Below the pieces are notes generated by a model. It worked only from the letters and a program-made list of their open reading frames with translations. It was not told where the DNA came from and ran no database searches. Made by a program: the position numbers and the translations under genes. A stretch of 64,000 nt of DNA, taken from UBA1181 sp045639525 (lineage in GTDB: Bacteria; Bacteroidota; Bacteroidia; Bacteroidales; Paludibacteraceae). This document shows positions 1 through 7,443 of this stretch, one piece after another (position 1 is the first letter of the stretch; each line of letters opens with the position of its first letter). The stretch is from contig JAZUDI010000045.1 of the NCBI GenBank assembly GCA_045639525.1, positions 1 through 64,000 of the forward strand. Direction: 5' to 3'.

Positions 1-195
1 TGTGACGCCTCGCAGCTCCGGATGGTCGCGGATCTGCTCCACTGGAAGGAATTCCAAGTGCTCGATGGTTCCGTAGTCTTCGCTGAGAATCGCATTGAGG
101 AAGGACTTCATCGCCTTCTCTTCTCCCATACAATGTTTAAAACCGAAATCGGTTTTGAGGTCAATGTATACACCTCTGTTTGCTGTTATTATCAT
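1..195 (-). CDS. Rpn/PD-(D/E)XK nuclease-transposase family protein, N-terminal part
   Basis: Sixty-five codons of a gene that runs off the left edge. The ATG at 195 is preceded in frame by a TAA two codons upstream, so the start is well fixed. The protein begins with a short lead, then DLKTDFGFKH and FLNAIL, followed by an IEHLEFLPVEQ stretch. This layout (aromatic/Asp-rich lead, FGFK motif, FLNA helix, then an E-Q pair) is the usual N-terminus of the PD-(D/E)XK nuclease family called Rpn or transposase_31 in Bacteroidota. The catalytic core lies outside the window. A TATCTTTG promoter box lies about 70 bases upstream. A second, differently built member of the superfamily is at 52989-53921. 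Confidence 0.7.
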   Translation of the reverse strand, partial: MIITANRGVYIDLKTDFGFKHCMGEEKAMKSFLNAILSEDYGTIEHLEFLPVEQIRDHPELRGVT

Positions 196-265
196 ACGTT
201 AACAGGTTAGATTTGATATTATAAAAGTTGGAATCCGTACCGCATGGATGCGGGGGATTCTTTTG

Positions 266-273
266 CAAAGATA
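266..273 (-). promoter_or_regulatory. -7 promoter box for the partial Rpn gene
   Basis: TATCTTTG on the minus strand matches the Bacteroidota consensus TAnnTTTG and lies about 70 bases before the ATG at 195. Confidence 0.5.
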
Positions 274-310
274 ATGAAAGATATTAAGAAAACAATATTA
301 TGTGTATTAA

Positions 311-991
311 TTACATAATACTAACAACACTCGCCCTCTTTCCCTGCACCCTGAATTTCACCTCGTACTCCGCAAACTGAAATCCATAAATGCGGTTTTC
401 ATCCTCGTGGTAGGCGGGGCGGGGATCTTGTGCGATGACATCTAGGAGGGCTTGACGCTTCTCTTGGGGAATAAAATCACGCATTTCATCGGGAATTTCA
501 ACCTCCAATTGGTAATCTGTGTTTTGTGTGGTGAATCCTACCACCGCTTCCGGGTGGCAATCGGCGGCGATGTAGGGTTTGATATCGTAGATGGGGGTGC
601 CATCCATCAGGTCGGCGCCTGACACAATTAGTACGGTTCCATCGTGATGGTCATGCTCCACACCCTCTAATTTCACGGAGGAAAGGCCAATTTCATTCGG
701 ACGGAAGGGAGAGCGGGTGGCGAATACACCCATGCGTGTGTTCCCGCCTAATCGCGGTGGGCGGACGGTAGGCGACCAACCCTCACGGCGGGCCTCGGAG
801 AATCCCCAAATGATCCAGATGTGCGAAAAATCGGTAATGCCTCGCAAGGCCTCCTCATTCCTGAATTCAGGCTCGAAAACGATTCGGGCACGTAGGCTCT
901 CCACCAATCCGCTTTGTCTTGGAATGCCAAATTTGGTGGGAAAATCGCTCCTCATTTTGGCGATGATCTGAAATGTGGTGGAATCGGCCAT
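311..991 (-). CDS. trmO: tRNA (N6-threonylcarbamoyladenosine(37)-N6)-methyltransferase TrmO
   Basis: 226 residues of the TsaA/TrmO (YaeB) family, a SAM-dependent enzyme of beta-barrel fold that N6-methylates t6A at position 37 of certain tRNAs. Diagnostic blocks are FSHIWIIWGF at residues 55-64 and the substrate/SAM block at 78-105 (RPPRLGGN, then ATRSPFRPNEIGLS). Length is normal for the family. The ATG at 991 is used; a weak promoter-like TAGATTCG lies at 1021-1028 on the same strand. The gene appears monocistronic, read away from the chromate transporter genes. Confidence 0.93.
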   Translation of the reverse strand: MADSTTFQIIAKMRSDFPTKFGIPRQSGLVESLRARIVFEPEFRNEEALRGITDFSHIWIIWGFSEARREGWSPTVRPPRLGGNTRMGVFATRSPFRPNEIGLSSVKLEGVEHDHHDGTVLIVSGADLMDGTPIYDIKPYIAADCHPEAVVGFTTQNTDYQLEVEIPDEMRDFIPQEKRQALLDVIAQDPRPAYHEDENRIYGFQFAEYEVKFRVQGKRASVVSIM

Positions 992-1113
992 AATCTTATC
1001 CTTTTCGTTATTTTTTTACGCGAATCTAACATTTCCTATGCAGAAAAGTTCACTTTGCGACGATTATCATGTCGTTTGAACTAAAATTCCTATCGTTTCA
1101 GTGTGGGATGGCG

Positions 1114-1312
1114 TACTTTTGTATCAACAATAAAACCCCTATAATATAGCACTATATTACTTTTGTAATTCTACCATGAAAAACACATTGGCGTGAAAAA
1201 GAAGCCAGCCTGATACCTCTTTCGGATGAGAAAGATGTTTTGGGAGCAATTAATTAGACAAAAGATGTTTGTAACCAAAGAAACGGAGTCGCTCACCGCA
1301 CTCCGTTTTTTT
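1114..1312 (+). ncRNA. Candidate small RNA in a 349-base gap between trmO and the chromate transporter
   Basis: The gap 992-1340 holds no open frame that looks coding. It has two plus-strand TAnnTTTG boxes (TACTTTTG at 1114-1121 and 1158-1165) and ends in an intrinsic terminator at 1281-1312. Between them are short hairpins: TGGC/GCCA, TCTTTC-loop-GAAAGA around 1219-1236, and TTTTG/CAAAA. Promoter, hairpins and terminator without a reading frame suggest a transcript of about 145-190 nt. It does not match an RNA family that I recognise. An alternative is that the hairpin merely ends trmO-antisense transcription. Confidence 0.35.
1281..1312 (+). terminator. Intrinsic terminator before the chromate transporter genes
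   Basis: Stem AAACGGAGT/ACTCCGTTT (9 bp) with a 10-base loop, followed by a run of T. No gene ends just upstream on this strand, which supports a non-coding transcript. Confidence 0.6.
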
Positions 1313-1313
1313 G

Positions 1314-1321
1314 TATCTTCG
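1314..1321 (+). promoter_or_regulatory. Weak -7-like box before the chromate transporter operon
   Basis: TATCTTCG, one mismatch from TAnnTTTG, 19 bases before the ATG at 1341. An upstream TTG codon at 1311 overlaps it, which argues for the later start. Confidence 0.35.
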
Positions 1322-1340
1322 CGTTGATAAACTTACTATT

Positions 1341-1892
1341 ATGGTTTCATTACGGGAATTGTTCATTATTTTCTTTCGAATAGGAGCCTTCACTTTGGGT
1401 GGAGGTTACGCGATGCTGACGATGGTGGAGCGGGATATTGTGACGAAGCGCAAGTACATCGAAAAGGATGAGTTCTGGGATTTGATCGCTATTCTCCAAT
1501 CCTTGCCTGGTGTCTTCGCATTGAACACCGCCCTCTATGTGGGTTATAAGTTGCGCGGTCGTTGGGGTGCGTTCTGGGCCTCGTTGGGCGCTGTGTTACC
1601 CTCTTTCATCGTCATAATCTTGTTTGCCATGTGCTTTACGGAGATTAAGGAGAAAGAATTCGTGGTAAAGCTTTTCGAGGGAATCCGTCCCTGTGTGGTG
1701 GCGCTGATTGCTGTGCCTGCGGTTAATCTGATAAAGAAGAATTGTAAGGATTGGAAGATGGTTTTGGTGGCCATCCTATCCGCTGTGTTGATTTGGTGGT
1801 TCAAGGTGAATCCGATTTGGATCGTTGTGGCCGTCTCTGTGGCTGCGGTGGCTTATGGCGTGTATGGTTGTAATAAGATGAAGGGGAGGTGA
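1341..1892 (+). CDS. Chromate transporter, N-terminal-type half (CHR family)
   Basis: 183 residues, one CHR domain. The start has the family signature FRIGAFTLGGGYAML, then SLPGVFALNTALYVGY, and four to five hydrophobic segments. Short CHR proteins come as adjacent pairs that together replace the two halves of long-chain ChrA, a proton-coupled chromate/sulfate exporter in the inner membrane. The ATG at 1341 is chosen because an in-frame TTG at 1311 falls in the promoter region. The next gene starts three bases after the stop. The natural substrate cannot be told from sequence. Confidence 0.88.
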   Translation: MVSLRELFIIFFRIGAFTLGGGYAMLTMVERDIVTKRKYIEKDEFWDLIAILQSLPGVFALNTALYVGYKLRGRWGAFWASLGAVLPSFIVIILFAMCFTEIKEKEFVVKLFEGIRPCVVALIAVPAVNLIKKNCKDWKMVLVAILSAVLIWWFKVNPIWIVVAVSVAAVAYGVYGCNKMKGR

Positions 1893-1894
1893 TT

Positions 1895-2434
1895 ATGGTA
1901 TTTCTGCAGTTATTATACGTTTTCTTCAAAATTGGTTTGTTGGGGTTTGGTGGCGGTTATGCCATGCTTTCGCTCATACAGTTCGAGGTGGTGGACCATT
2001 TCGGATGGATGACCGTTACCCAGTTTTCCGATATGTTGGCGATCTCCCAGATGACGCCGGGACCGGTCTCCATTAACACGGCCACTTATGTAGGTTATGA
2101 GGTGGCGGGAATCCCCGGGGCGGTGGCGGCGACCCTATCATTGTGTCTTCCCGCTATCTTGATGATGTATTTTGTCATGCGCTTTATGATAGCCAATAAC
2201 GACAATCGTTACATGCAATATATTTTGAAGGGATTGCGTCCCGTTTTAGGAGGCCTCATATTGGCAGCCGCTCTCCTTTTGGTAAATAGGGAGAGTTTCG
2301 TCGATTTTGGGTGGGGAGAGCGTAATGTCTCAGTTTTGATTTTTATCGCTACATTTGTGGCGCTCTTCTTTTTCAAAGTCAATGCCATGTGGCTGATTAT
2401 AATAGCGGGCGCGGTTGGCGTATTATTTATGTAA
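1895..2434 (+). CDS. Chromate transporter, second half (CHR family)
   Basis: 179 residues, paralogous to the gene just upstream: FKIGLLGFGGGYAML and TPGPVSINTATYVGYEVAG repeat the CHR signatures. The two would assemble as a heterodimer. A good ribosome-binding site (GGGGAGGTG) overlaps the stop of the upstream gene and sits five bases before the ATG at 1895; a GTG at 1889 is a less likely start. Translation is probably coupled to the first half. Confidence 0.88.
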   Translation: MVFLQLLYVFFKIGLLGFGGGYAMLSLIQFEVVDHFGWMTVTQFSDMLAISQMTPGPVSINTATYVGYEVAGIPGAVAATLSLCLPAILMMYFVMRFMIANNDNRYMQYILKGLRPVLGGLILAAALLLVNRESFVDFGWGERNVSVLIFIATFVALFFFKVNAMWLIIIAGAVGVLFM

Positions 2435-2437
2435 AAT

Positions 2438-3001
2438 ATGATTAAGATGAAGAATCGTTTATTTTTGATTGTCGCTGCTATGGTGGCGATGGTTTGTAAC
2501 CTAAATGCACAGAATATGGAAGGTAAAAAAGTATTGGTAGCCTATTTCTCGGCTACGGGAAACACGGCGCAGGTCGCTCAAAATTTGGCGCAGGGCATCG
2601 GAGCGGATCTCTTTGAAATCAAACCTGAACAGGCCTATACCAAGGCCGATTTGGATTGGCATGACAAACAATCCCGCAGTTCTGTGGAGATGGCGGATAA
2701 ATCTTCCCGACCTAAAATGGCGAACCAGTTGAAGGATGCCTCTTCGTATGATATCATCTATTTGGGCTTTCCTATTTGGTGGTACACCGCACCTACAATC
2801 GTTAATACCTTTTTGGAGAGCGGCGATTTCTCTGGCAAGACCATCGTCCTATTCGCTACATCAGGCGGAAGCCGCTTGGGTAATACCAAGAGTGATTTGC
2901 AAAAGAGCGCTCCGAAGGCAACCTTTATCGATGGCGGAATTTTCAGCAGAAACGAGGATGTTGCCCGCCTTGCCAATTGGGCGAAGCGTGTGATAAAGTA
3001 G
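2438..3001 (+). CDS. Exported flavodoxin-like protein
   Basis: 187 residues. A Sec signal peptide (KNRLFLIVAAMVAMVCNLNAQ, residues 4-24) is followed by a flavodoxin fold with the FMN phosphate loop SATGNTAQ, then GFPIWWYTAP and ATSGGSRLG as the flavin-ring loops. This is the flavodoxin_4 type that is common in gut anaerobes, often with a signal peptide. It starts three bases after the chromate transporter stop, so the three genes form an operon. A role in reduction of an exported or imported oxyanion is suggested only by this context. Confidence 0.82.
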   Translation: MIKMKNRLFLIVAAMVAMVCNLNAQNMEGKKVLVAYFSATGNTAQVAQNLAQGIGADLFEIKPEQAYTKADLDWHDKQSRSSVEMADKSSRPKMANQLKDASSYDIIYLGFPIWWYTAPTIVNTFLESGDFSGKTIVLFATSGGSRLGNTKSDLQKSAPKATFIDGGIFSRNEDVARLANWAKRVIK

Positions 3002-3037
3002 TCGGAAGAAACGTACCCTTGGTGCGTAAATGATAGG

Positions 3038-3070
3038 CGGTGCTATCGATGGATAGCGCCGTTTTTTATT
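3038..3070 (+). terminator. Terminator of the chromate transporter-flavodoxin operon
   Basis: A 10-bp stem (CGGTGCTATC/GATAGCGCCG, one G-T pair) with loop GATG is followed by six T. It overlaps the convergent end of the rhomboid gene. Confidence 0.8.
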
Positions 3071-3641
3071 CTTGTCTCTTCCCCGCAAAAGCGAAGCCAG
3101 AGACACCTCCGCAAGCGCCACCGATCAAGTGTGCCATCTGGGAGATGTTGTCTGCGGAAAAGAGGCCGTTAAAGATCTCTTTGCCTAAATACAATACTAA
3201 AACCAATAGGAATGTCAGAGGAATCTCTCCCTCCTTGAAAGAGGTCATGGAGCCTAAGATGATAAATGCGAATACTACGCCTGAGGCTCCCAATAGTCCG
3301 TAAGGGAAGAAGATGTTGTTGATGAGCGCTGTGATAAAGGCGGTCGCCGCGATTACGAAGAGCAACCGTTTGCTGCCATACTTCTCCTCCAGCATCGGTC
3401 CGATGAGGATGAAGAGCAACATGTTGTTGAAGTAGTGGGAGAGGTTGGCGTGGCCCAAAACATGGGTGAACATCCTCAAATAGGTCATTGGGTTGAACCA
3501 AGAGGATGGGTAGGTGGTGAAGAACATTTGTGTGATCAGTCCACCTGTGAAGGTACCCGCGATCAAGGCGATGCCTGAAATCAGGGCGAAACTCAATACG
3601 ACTGGAGAGTTGAATGTTATTCTAAGGCCATTGTTACTCAT
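3066..3641 (-). CDS. Rhomboid family intramembrane serine protease
   Basis: 191 residues with six hydrophobic segments. The catalytic pair is visible: GLLGASGVVFA gives the GxSG serine (Ser120) and QMAHLIGGACGG gives the histidine (His171). HANLSHYFNNM (64-74) is the conserved oxyanion/His-Asn region of helix 2. Length fits the minimal six-helix bacterial form. Its 5' flank at 3656-3745 is a copy of the 3' end of the DUF554 gene. Before the ATPase insertion, DUF554 therefore probably ended about 15 bases upstream of this start codon. Confidence 0.9.
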   Translation of the reverse strand: MSNNGLRITFNSPVVLSFALISGIALIAGTFTGGLITQMFFTTYPSSWFNPMTYLRMFTHVLGHANLSHYFNNMLLFILIGPMLEEKYGSKRLLFVIAATAFITALINNIFFPYGLLGASGVVFAFIILGSMTSFKEGEIPLTFLLVLVLYLGKEIFNGLFSADNISQMAHLIGGACGGVSGFAFAGKRQE

Positions 3642-3655
3642 ACTATTTACTTATA

Positions 3656-3745
3656 ATAATCCTTTCACCACATAAAATATCACAGGCACCAAAAGACTTG
3701 GGAGCATATTCACTCTCTTGCAATCTCTGATGCCAAGCATGGATA
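3656..3745. repeat. Direct repeat, left copy (remnant of the DUF554 3' end)
   Basis: About 90 bases matching 5284-5373 with about seven mismatches (offset 1628). On the minus strand it still reads in the DUF554 frame (MLGIRDCKRVNMLPSLLVPV) and ends with its own stop. The two copies bracket the AAA ATPase gene. Confidence 0.9.
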
Positions 3746-3756
3746 AATCCTTGATT

Positions 3757-5178
3757 TTATATGATAAACATGTCATCTAACGTCACTTCTGCTTGGATAC
3801 CACCCCATTCTGCATTGTGGGATACGCCGTCTGTCGTTACCATCACTGTGTGTATAGCACTTTTGGTTTTTGTGACAGTTTTGAATATCTCGTGTTTGCG
3901 GGCTAATTCACCGCTATATTCGGGCGTTATTGTGTATAGGTTTTTCGCATATTTCAGTTCGCATATATCAATAATGCCATCACTACGATCTATCAAGAGG
4001 TCGATTTGAACGCCACGATGTTCCCTGTTTTCTGTTGGAAAATGTCTCCATGCGTATTCGTTAGTCAGAATACCGCTGATTCCGAGTTTGTGTTTTATTT
4101 GGTCAACATGCCAAAGACATGCTCGTTCAAAGGCCAACCCACACCATGTGTTGTATTTGGGCGTCCCAAGCATCGATTTCCAGAAATTCGCTCCTTGCCG
4201 TTTCCCGTGGATGAATTCGTAGTAGAATAATGTGTAGTGGTCAATTAACTGAAATATATCGGATTTAGTACGATGGCCTAACATGGTGTAGCTATGAATG
4301 AATCCGCACCATTCCAAATCTTTTAGAATATCCGAGAATGCGCCGTTGTCTTCAAACCCGCTTGCCGACAAGAGTTCTATGCGAGTAAGCCCCATTTTTT
4401 TTTGAGCCAGAAGTTCTATTATTCGAACATATGGTTCTGGCTTCTTAAATAGCGATGCGTATAGCATTTCGAATTCGTCATGTAGTTCACCGTCATCTGA
4501 AAATATCAGTCTATCAATTTCTTGTGCGATACTAACTCCTTTTCTCAGTAGGCTCCAATAGTATGGCACACCTCCAAATATCATATATGCTTCTAGAATT
4601 TGTTTCCTATTAAGCATGAGGCCTCTCGATTGAACTAATTTTTCACATAATCCCAGAGTGAACGGTTTCAGTGCGATTCGGTGGTTAAGCCGGTTGTGTA
4701 ATCCACCTTTGTTTTTTATGATTTTCTTAACCATCCAGGATGTGCTGCTGCCACAAACGATAAAAACAATATCTTTTCGAGCTGATGCCCATCCGTTCCA
4801 AAAGGACTCTAATTCAGAGAGAAAATTGGATCGAGGAGCGTCCATCCATGGAAGTTCGTCAAGAAATACTATTTTTTTACCATCGGGAAGGTTCGATAGG
4901 TAACGTTTTAACTCGTCGAAAGCGTCGCCCCAATTGGTTAGTTCTGGAGTATCCGTTTGTCCATGTTCTTTTAGGGCACGGCGGAATCTAACCAATTGCT
5001 TCCTTGCCGACAATTTTGTCGCTCCTGTAAATTGGAAATCAAATTTATAGTTGTAACTCTCTCGGATAAGGAAAGTCTTCCCGACGCGTCGTCTGCCGTA
5101 AATTGCGATGAATTGAGAATACTCCTCTTGAAGCGCATCCAATAGAATCTGTTTTTCAGCGTCCCTTCCTATTAGCAT
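3757..5178 (-). CDS. AAA-type ATPase with C-terminal DUF234 nuclease-like domain
   Basis: 473 residues. Residues 1-210 form the archaeal-ATPase/STAND-like domain: Walker A GRRRVGKT at 28-35, Walker B IVFLDELPW at 103-111, and a sensor strand FIVCGSSTSW near 139-148. The C-terminal part (about 300-473) carries the DUF234 PD-(D/E)XK-like motif in VQIDLLIDRS and DICELKYAK. Members are very numerous in Bacteroidota and archaea and their job is unknown. The start is the ATG at 5178; a TTG at 5199 lies inside the promoter. The gene seems more A+T-rich than its neighbours and lies between two copies of a DUF554 fragment, so it is a recent insertion. Confidence 0.85.
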   Translation of the reverse strand: MLIGRDAEKQILLDALQEEYSQFIAIYGRRRVGKTFLIRESYNYKFDFQFTGATKLSARKQLVRFRRALKEHGQTDTPELTNWGDAFDELKRYLSNLPDGKKIVFLDELPWMDAPRSNFLSELESFWNGWASARKDIVFIVCGSSTSWMVKKIIKNKGGLHNRLNHRIALKPFTLGLCEKLVQSRGLMLNRKQILEAYMIFGGVPYYWSLLRKGVSIAQEIDRLIFSDDGELHDEFEMLYASLFKKPEPYVRIIELLAQKKMGLTRIELLSASGFEDNGAFSDILKDLEWCGFIHSYTMLGHRTKSDIFQLIDHYTLFYYEFIHGKRQGANFWKSMLGTPKYNTWCGLAFERACLWHVDQIKHKLGISGILTNEYAWRHFPTENREHRGVQIDLLIDRSDGIIDICELKYAKNLYTITPEYSGELARKHEIFKTVTKTKSAIHTVMVTTDGVSHNAEWGGIQAEVTLDDMFII

Positions 5179-5196
5179 AATCAATAAATTTTTATG

Positions 5197-5204
5197 CAAA
5201 TATA
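5197..5204 (-). promoter_or_regulatory. -7 promoter box of the inserted ATPase gene
   Basis: TATATTTG on the minus strand, 19 bases before the ATG at 5178. It excludes the in-frame TTG at 5199 as start. Confidence 0.55.
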
Positions 5205-5281
5205 TTATTTTCGTTTGTAAATCAGCGGAAAGTGTTGGAGAAATATAGTTTCCGCATGTTTTCGTACGAAATTCATAACAA

Positions 5282-5977
5282 CTATAATCCTTTCACCACA
5301 TAAAATATCACAGGCACCAAAAGACTTGGGAGCATATTCACTGTCTTGCAATCTTTGATGCCCAACATAGATAGCCCGGAACTGACAATCAATACGCCTC
5401 CGACAATGCTCAACTCATTGCGCATCGGTTCGGGCATGGCGGCACTGAAATGGTAGGCGACCATATAGAAAAAGCCTTGCCAACAAAAAAGGATGGGTGC
5501 GGCCAATAGCATCACTCTTCCGTAGGAGGCGGCTAACACGGCGGATCCGACCATGTCTAAGGTGGCGTTGGTGTAGAGGAAGGTGTTGGCGGGTTCGTTG
5601 AATGCCCAGCCGTGACTTGGGGAGAGGGCGGATTGCACAGGTCCGACGATGGCGAAGGTGCCGATGCAGAAGAGTAATACGCCAGTCGTGAGCCCTTGCA
5701 CCTCTCTTTTATGTCCTTTGGCGGCGCGTTCGATACGTCCCTCCAAATCCAGCTTCGTACCGATTAGGGCACCTATCGCGATGCTTAGGATGAAGAGAAC
5801 TGGAATCTCGCTTTTCTGCATATTGGGTAGCGCCGCGTTGGCTCCTAAGACGAGGCAACAGATTCCCAGTCCGTTGAATAACGCTTGTTTGTACCGATCG
5901 GATATCTTATCGCCGAAGAGTGACCCGCAGGTCGCTCCGATCACGATGGTGCAAGTATTGATGATGGTTCCTAACAT
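5282..5977 (-). CDS. DUF554 family membrane protein (YqgA-like)
   Basis: 231 residues with six to seven hydrophobic segments. It starts MLGTIINTCTIVIGATCGSLFG, the typical DUF554 opening, with GLGICCLVLG and the IGTKLDLEGRIE segment after the third helix. The family is a predicted inner-membrane transporter of unknown substrate. The last 90 bases are repeated at 3656-3745 beyond the inserted ATPase gene, while this copy stays full length. Confidence 0.88.
   Translation of the reverse strand: MLGTIINTCTIVIGATCGSLFGDKISDRYKQALFNGLGICCLVLGANAALPNMQKSEIPVLFILSIAIGALIGTKLDLEGRIERAAKGHKREVQGLTTGVLLFCIGTFAIVGPVQSALSPSHGWAFNEPANTFLYTNATLDMVGSAVLAASYGRVMLLAAPILFCWQGFFYMVAYHFSAAMPEPMRNELSIVGGVLIVSSGLSMLGIKDCKTVNMLPSLLVPVIFYVVKGL
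5284..5373. repeat. Direct repeat, right copy (3' end of the intact DUF554 gene)
   Basis: Partner of 3656-3745. This copy is the real 3' coding end of DUF554. Confidence 0.9.
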
Positions 5978-6015
5978 TTCTTGTTTGTTTTTAATAAAGG
6001 GGAGAATTCAATGTA

Positions 6016-6042
6016 GTAAGGGCGAATTGAATTCGCCCTTAC
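6016..6042. repeat. Perfect palindrome, REP-like intergenic element
   Basis: Arms GTAAGGGCGAATT / AATTCGCCCTTAC (13 bp) around one G. Related pieces follow at once: ACGGTGCGT at 6041-6049 and again at 6068-6076, with CAATTCGCCCC between. The element covers the gap between DUF554 and the QueA paralogue and reaches into the 3' codons of the latter. It can also form a hairpin that ends minus-strand transcription. Confidence 0.7.
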
Positions 6043-6051
6043 GGTGCGTGT

Positions 6052-7287
6052 TCAATTCGCCCCTTCTACGGTGCGTATGAGGAGAGAGCTGTCGCCGTAA
6101 CTTAAAAAGCGGAAGTCATTCTTCATCGCATAGTCATACATCCGTTTCCAATCCTCTCCCACGAAGGCGGAGATAAGGAGCAGCAAGGTGCTCTGCGGTT
6201 GGTGGAAATTGGTGATGATAGCCTTCACGATGTGGAAAGTGTAACCGGGAACAATGATGATTTGGGTATCCGCACAGATGTTCTCCAATCCATGCTTCTC
6301 CATAAAGGCGAGGATGGCGTCGAGCGACTCCTCGGTGGAGAGGTTATAACCGCTTTGGTAAGGCATCCATTGGGTAACCTTCAACTCGCTTTCGCAGAGG
6401 TTGGGATTCTCCGCCAATTGGCAGCCGATGTAGTAGAGACTCTCCAAAGTCCGCACGGAGGTGGTGCCGACCGCGATGACTTTCCCTGCTTGCCTGATCT
6501 TCTCCACGACACTCTTCTGTACGGAGATCCATTCGGCATGCATCTCATGGTCGCCTATGGTCTCGGATTTCACGGGTTGGAAGGTGCCTGCGCCTACATG
6601 GAGCGTCACCTCTTCGCAATGGATGTTTTTCTTCTCCAGCGAGGCGAACACCTCTGGGGTGAAGTGTAGTCCAGCTGTTGGGGCCGCCACGGATCCTTTG
6701 ATTTTGGAATAGACGGTCTGGTAGGTGATTTTGTCACGATCCACCGTCTCTCTGTGCAAATAGGGCGGAATCGGCAGCACGCCGAATGCGTCGAGGATAG
6801 AGGCGAAGTTCACGGAGGTCTCCTCCCAAAAGAATCTAACATAATAGGCATTGCCCACCGCTTCTTGCTTCTCCGCTTTGAAGATGATCTCCTTGCCCTC
6901 TACCGTCACCGATTTCTCCAAAATGGTGCCTGGTTTCCACTTGCTGGCGTTGCCCACCATGCACTTCCAGGTACACTCGCCTGTGGTTTGGAAGGTGAGG
7001 ACATAATCGTGGGGTCGGATCGGTTCCAAGCAGAATACTTCGATGCGGGCGCCTGTCTCCTTGTGGAAGACCAGACGGGCTTGGATGACGCGGGTGTTGT
7101 TGCAGACCAACAAGTCTCCCTCGTTCAAATAATCTGGGATGTTTTTGAAAATGGAGTGGGAGATCTCTCCGTTGCGGTAGAGGAGTAACTTTGATTCGTC
7201 TCTTTTCTCCAAAGGGAATTTCGCGATGCGCTCATCGGGAAGGTCGTAGTTGAAATCTTCGATGGCGATGTCTTGTGGTTGCTGCAT
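6052..7287 (-). CDS. S-adenosylmethionine:tRNA ribosyltransferase-isomerase family protein (second QueA paralogue)
   Basis: 411 residues, QueA family, with DLLVCNNTRVIQARL (compare NDTKVFPARL in standard QueA), GSVAAPTAGLHFT, LHVGAGTFQPV and ITNFHQPQSTLLLL. It is about 60 residues longer than the standard QueA, which is encoded at 32177-33226, with an enlarged middle part. QueA moves the ribosyl group of SAM onto preQ1 in tRNA during queuosine synthesis. Bacteroidota often carry this longer paralogue, whose own substrate is not established. The last codons (VEGAN) lie in a repeat element, so the natural C-terminus may have been altered. Confidence 0.88.
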   Translation of the reverse strand: MQQPQDIAIEDFNYDLPDERIAKFPLEKRDESKLLLYRNGEISHSIFKNIPDYLNEGDLLVCNNTRVIQARLVFHKETGARIEVFCLEPIRPHDYVLTFQTTGECTWKCMVGNASKWKPGTILEKSVTVEGKEIIFKAEKQEAVGNAYYVRFFWEETSVNFASILDAFGVLPIPPYLHRETVDRDKITYQTVYSKIKGSVAAPTAGLHFTPEVFASLEKKNIHCEEVTLHVGAGTFQPVKSETIGDHEMHAEWISVQKSVVEKIRQAGKVIAVGTTSVRTLESLYYIGCQLAENPNLCESELKVTQWMPYQSGYNLSTEESLDAILAFMEKHGLENICADTQIIIVPGYTFHIVKAIITNFHQPQSTLLLLISAFVGEDWKRMYDYAMKNDFRFLSYGDSSLLIRTVEGAN

Positions 7288-7312
7288 TTTCTTCTTGTTT
7301 TATGTCAGTATG

Positions 7313-7320
7313 CAAAGGTA
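7313..7320 (-). promoter_or_regulatory. -7 promoter box of the QueA paralogue
   Basis: TACCTTTG on the minus strand, 26 bases before the ATG at 7287. Confidence 0.55.
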
Positions 7321-7416
7321 GTCATTTAAGAGTTAAGAAACGATAGTTCGATGAGGTCAATTAAGAAATAGGAACTTTTTCATTCCTTAGGATATATGAA
7401 TTGTATTATGATATGC

Positions 7417-7424
7417 TAACTTTG
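7417..7424 (+). promoter_or_regulatory. -7 promoter box of the NifX-like gene
   Basis: TAACTTTG, 20 bases before the ATG at 7444. Confidence 0.55.
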
Positions 7425-7443
7425 CAAAAAACAATATAGGATT

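Noticed and set aside
22..210. Plus-strand open frame of 62 codons at the left edge
   Set aside because: The minus strand of the same segment encodes a recognisable Rpn-type N-terminus with a promoter; the plus frame is its shadow.
5178..5199. Longer start (TTG at 5199) for the AAA ATPase
   Set aside because: It overlaps the TATATTTG promoter box; transcription would begin after it.
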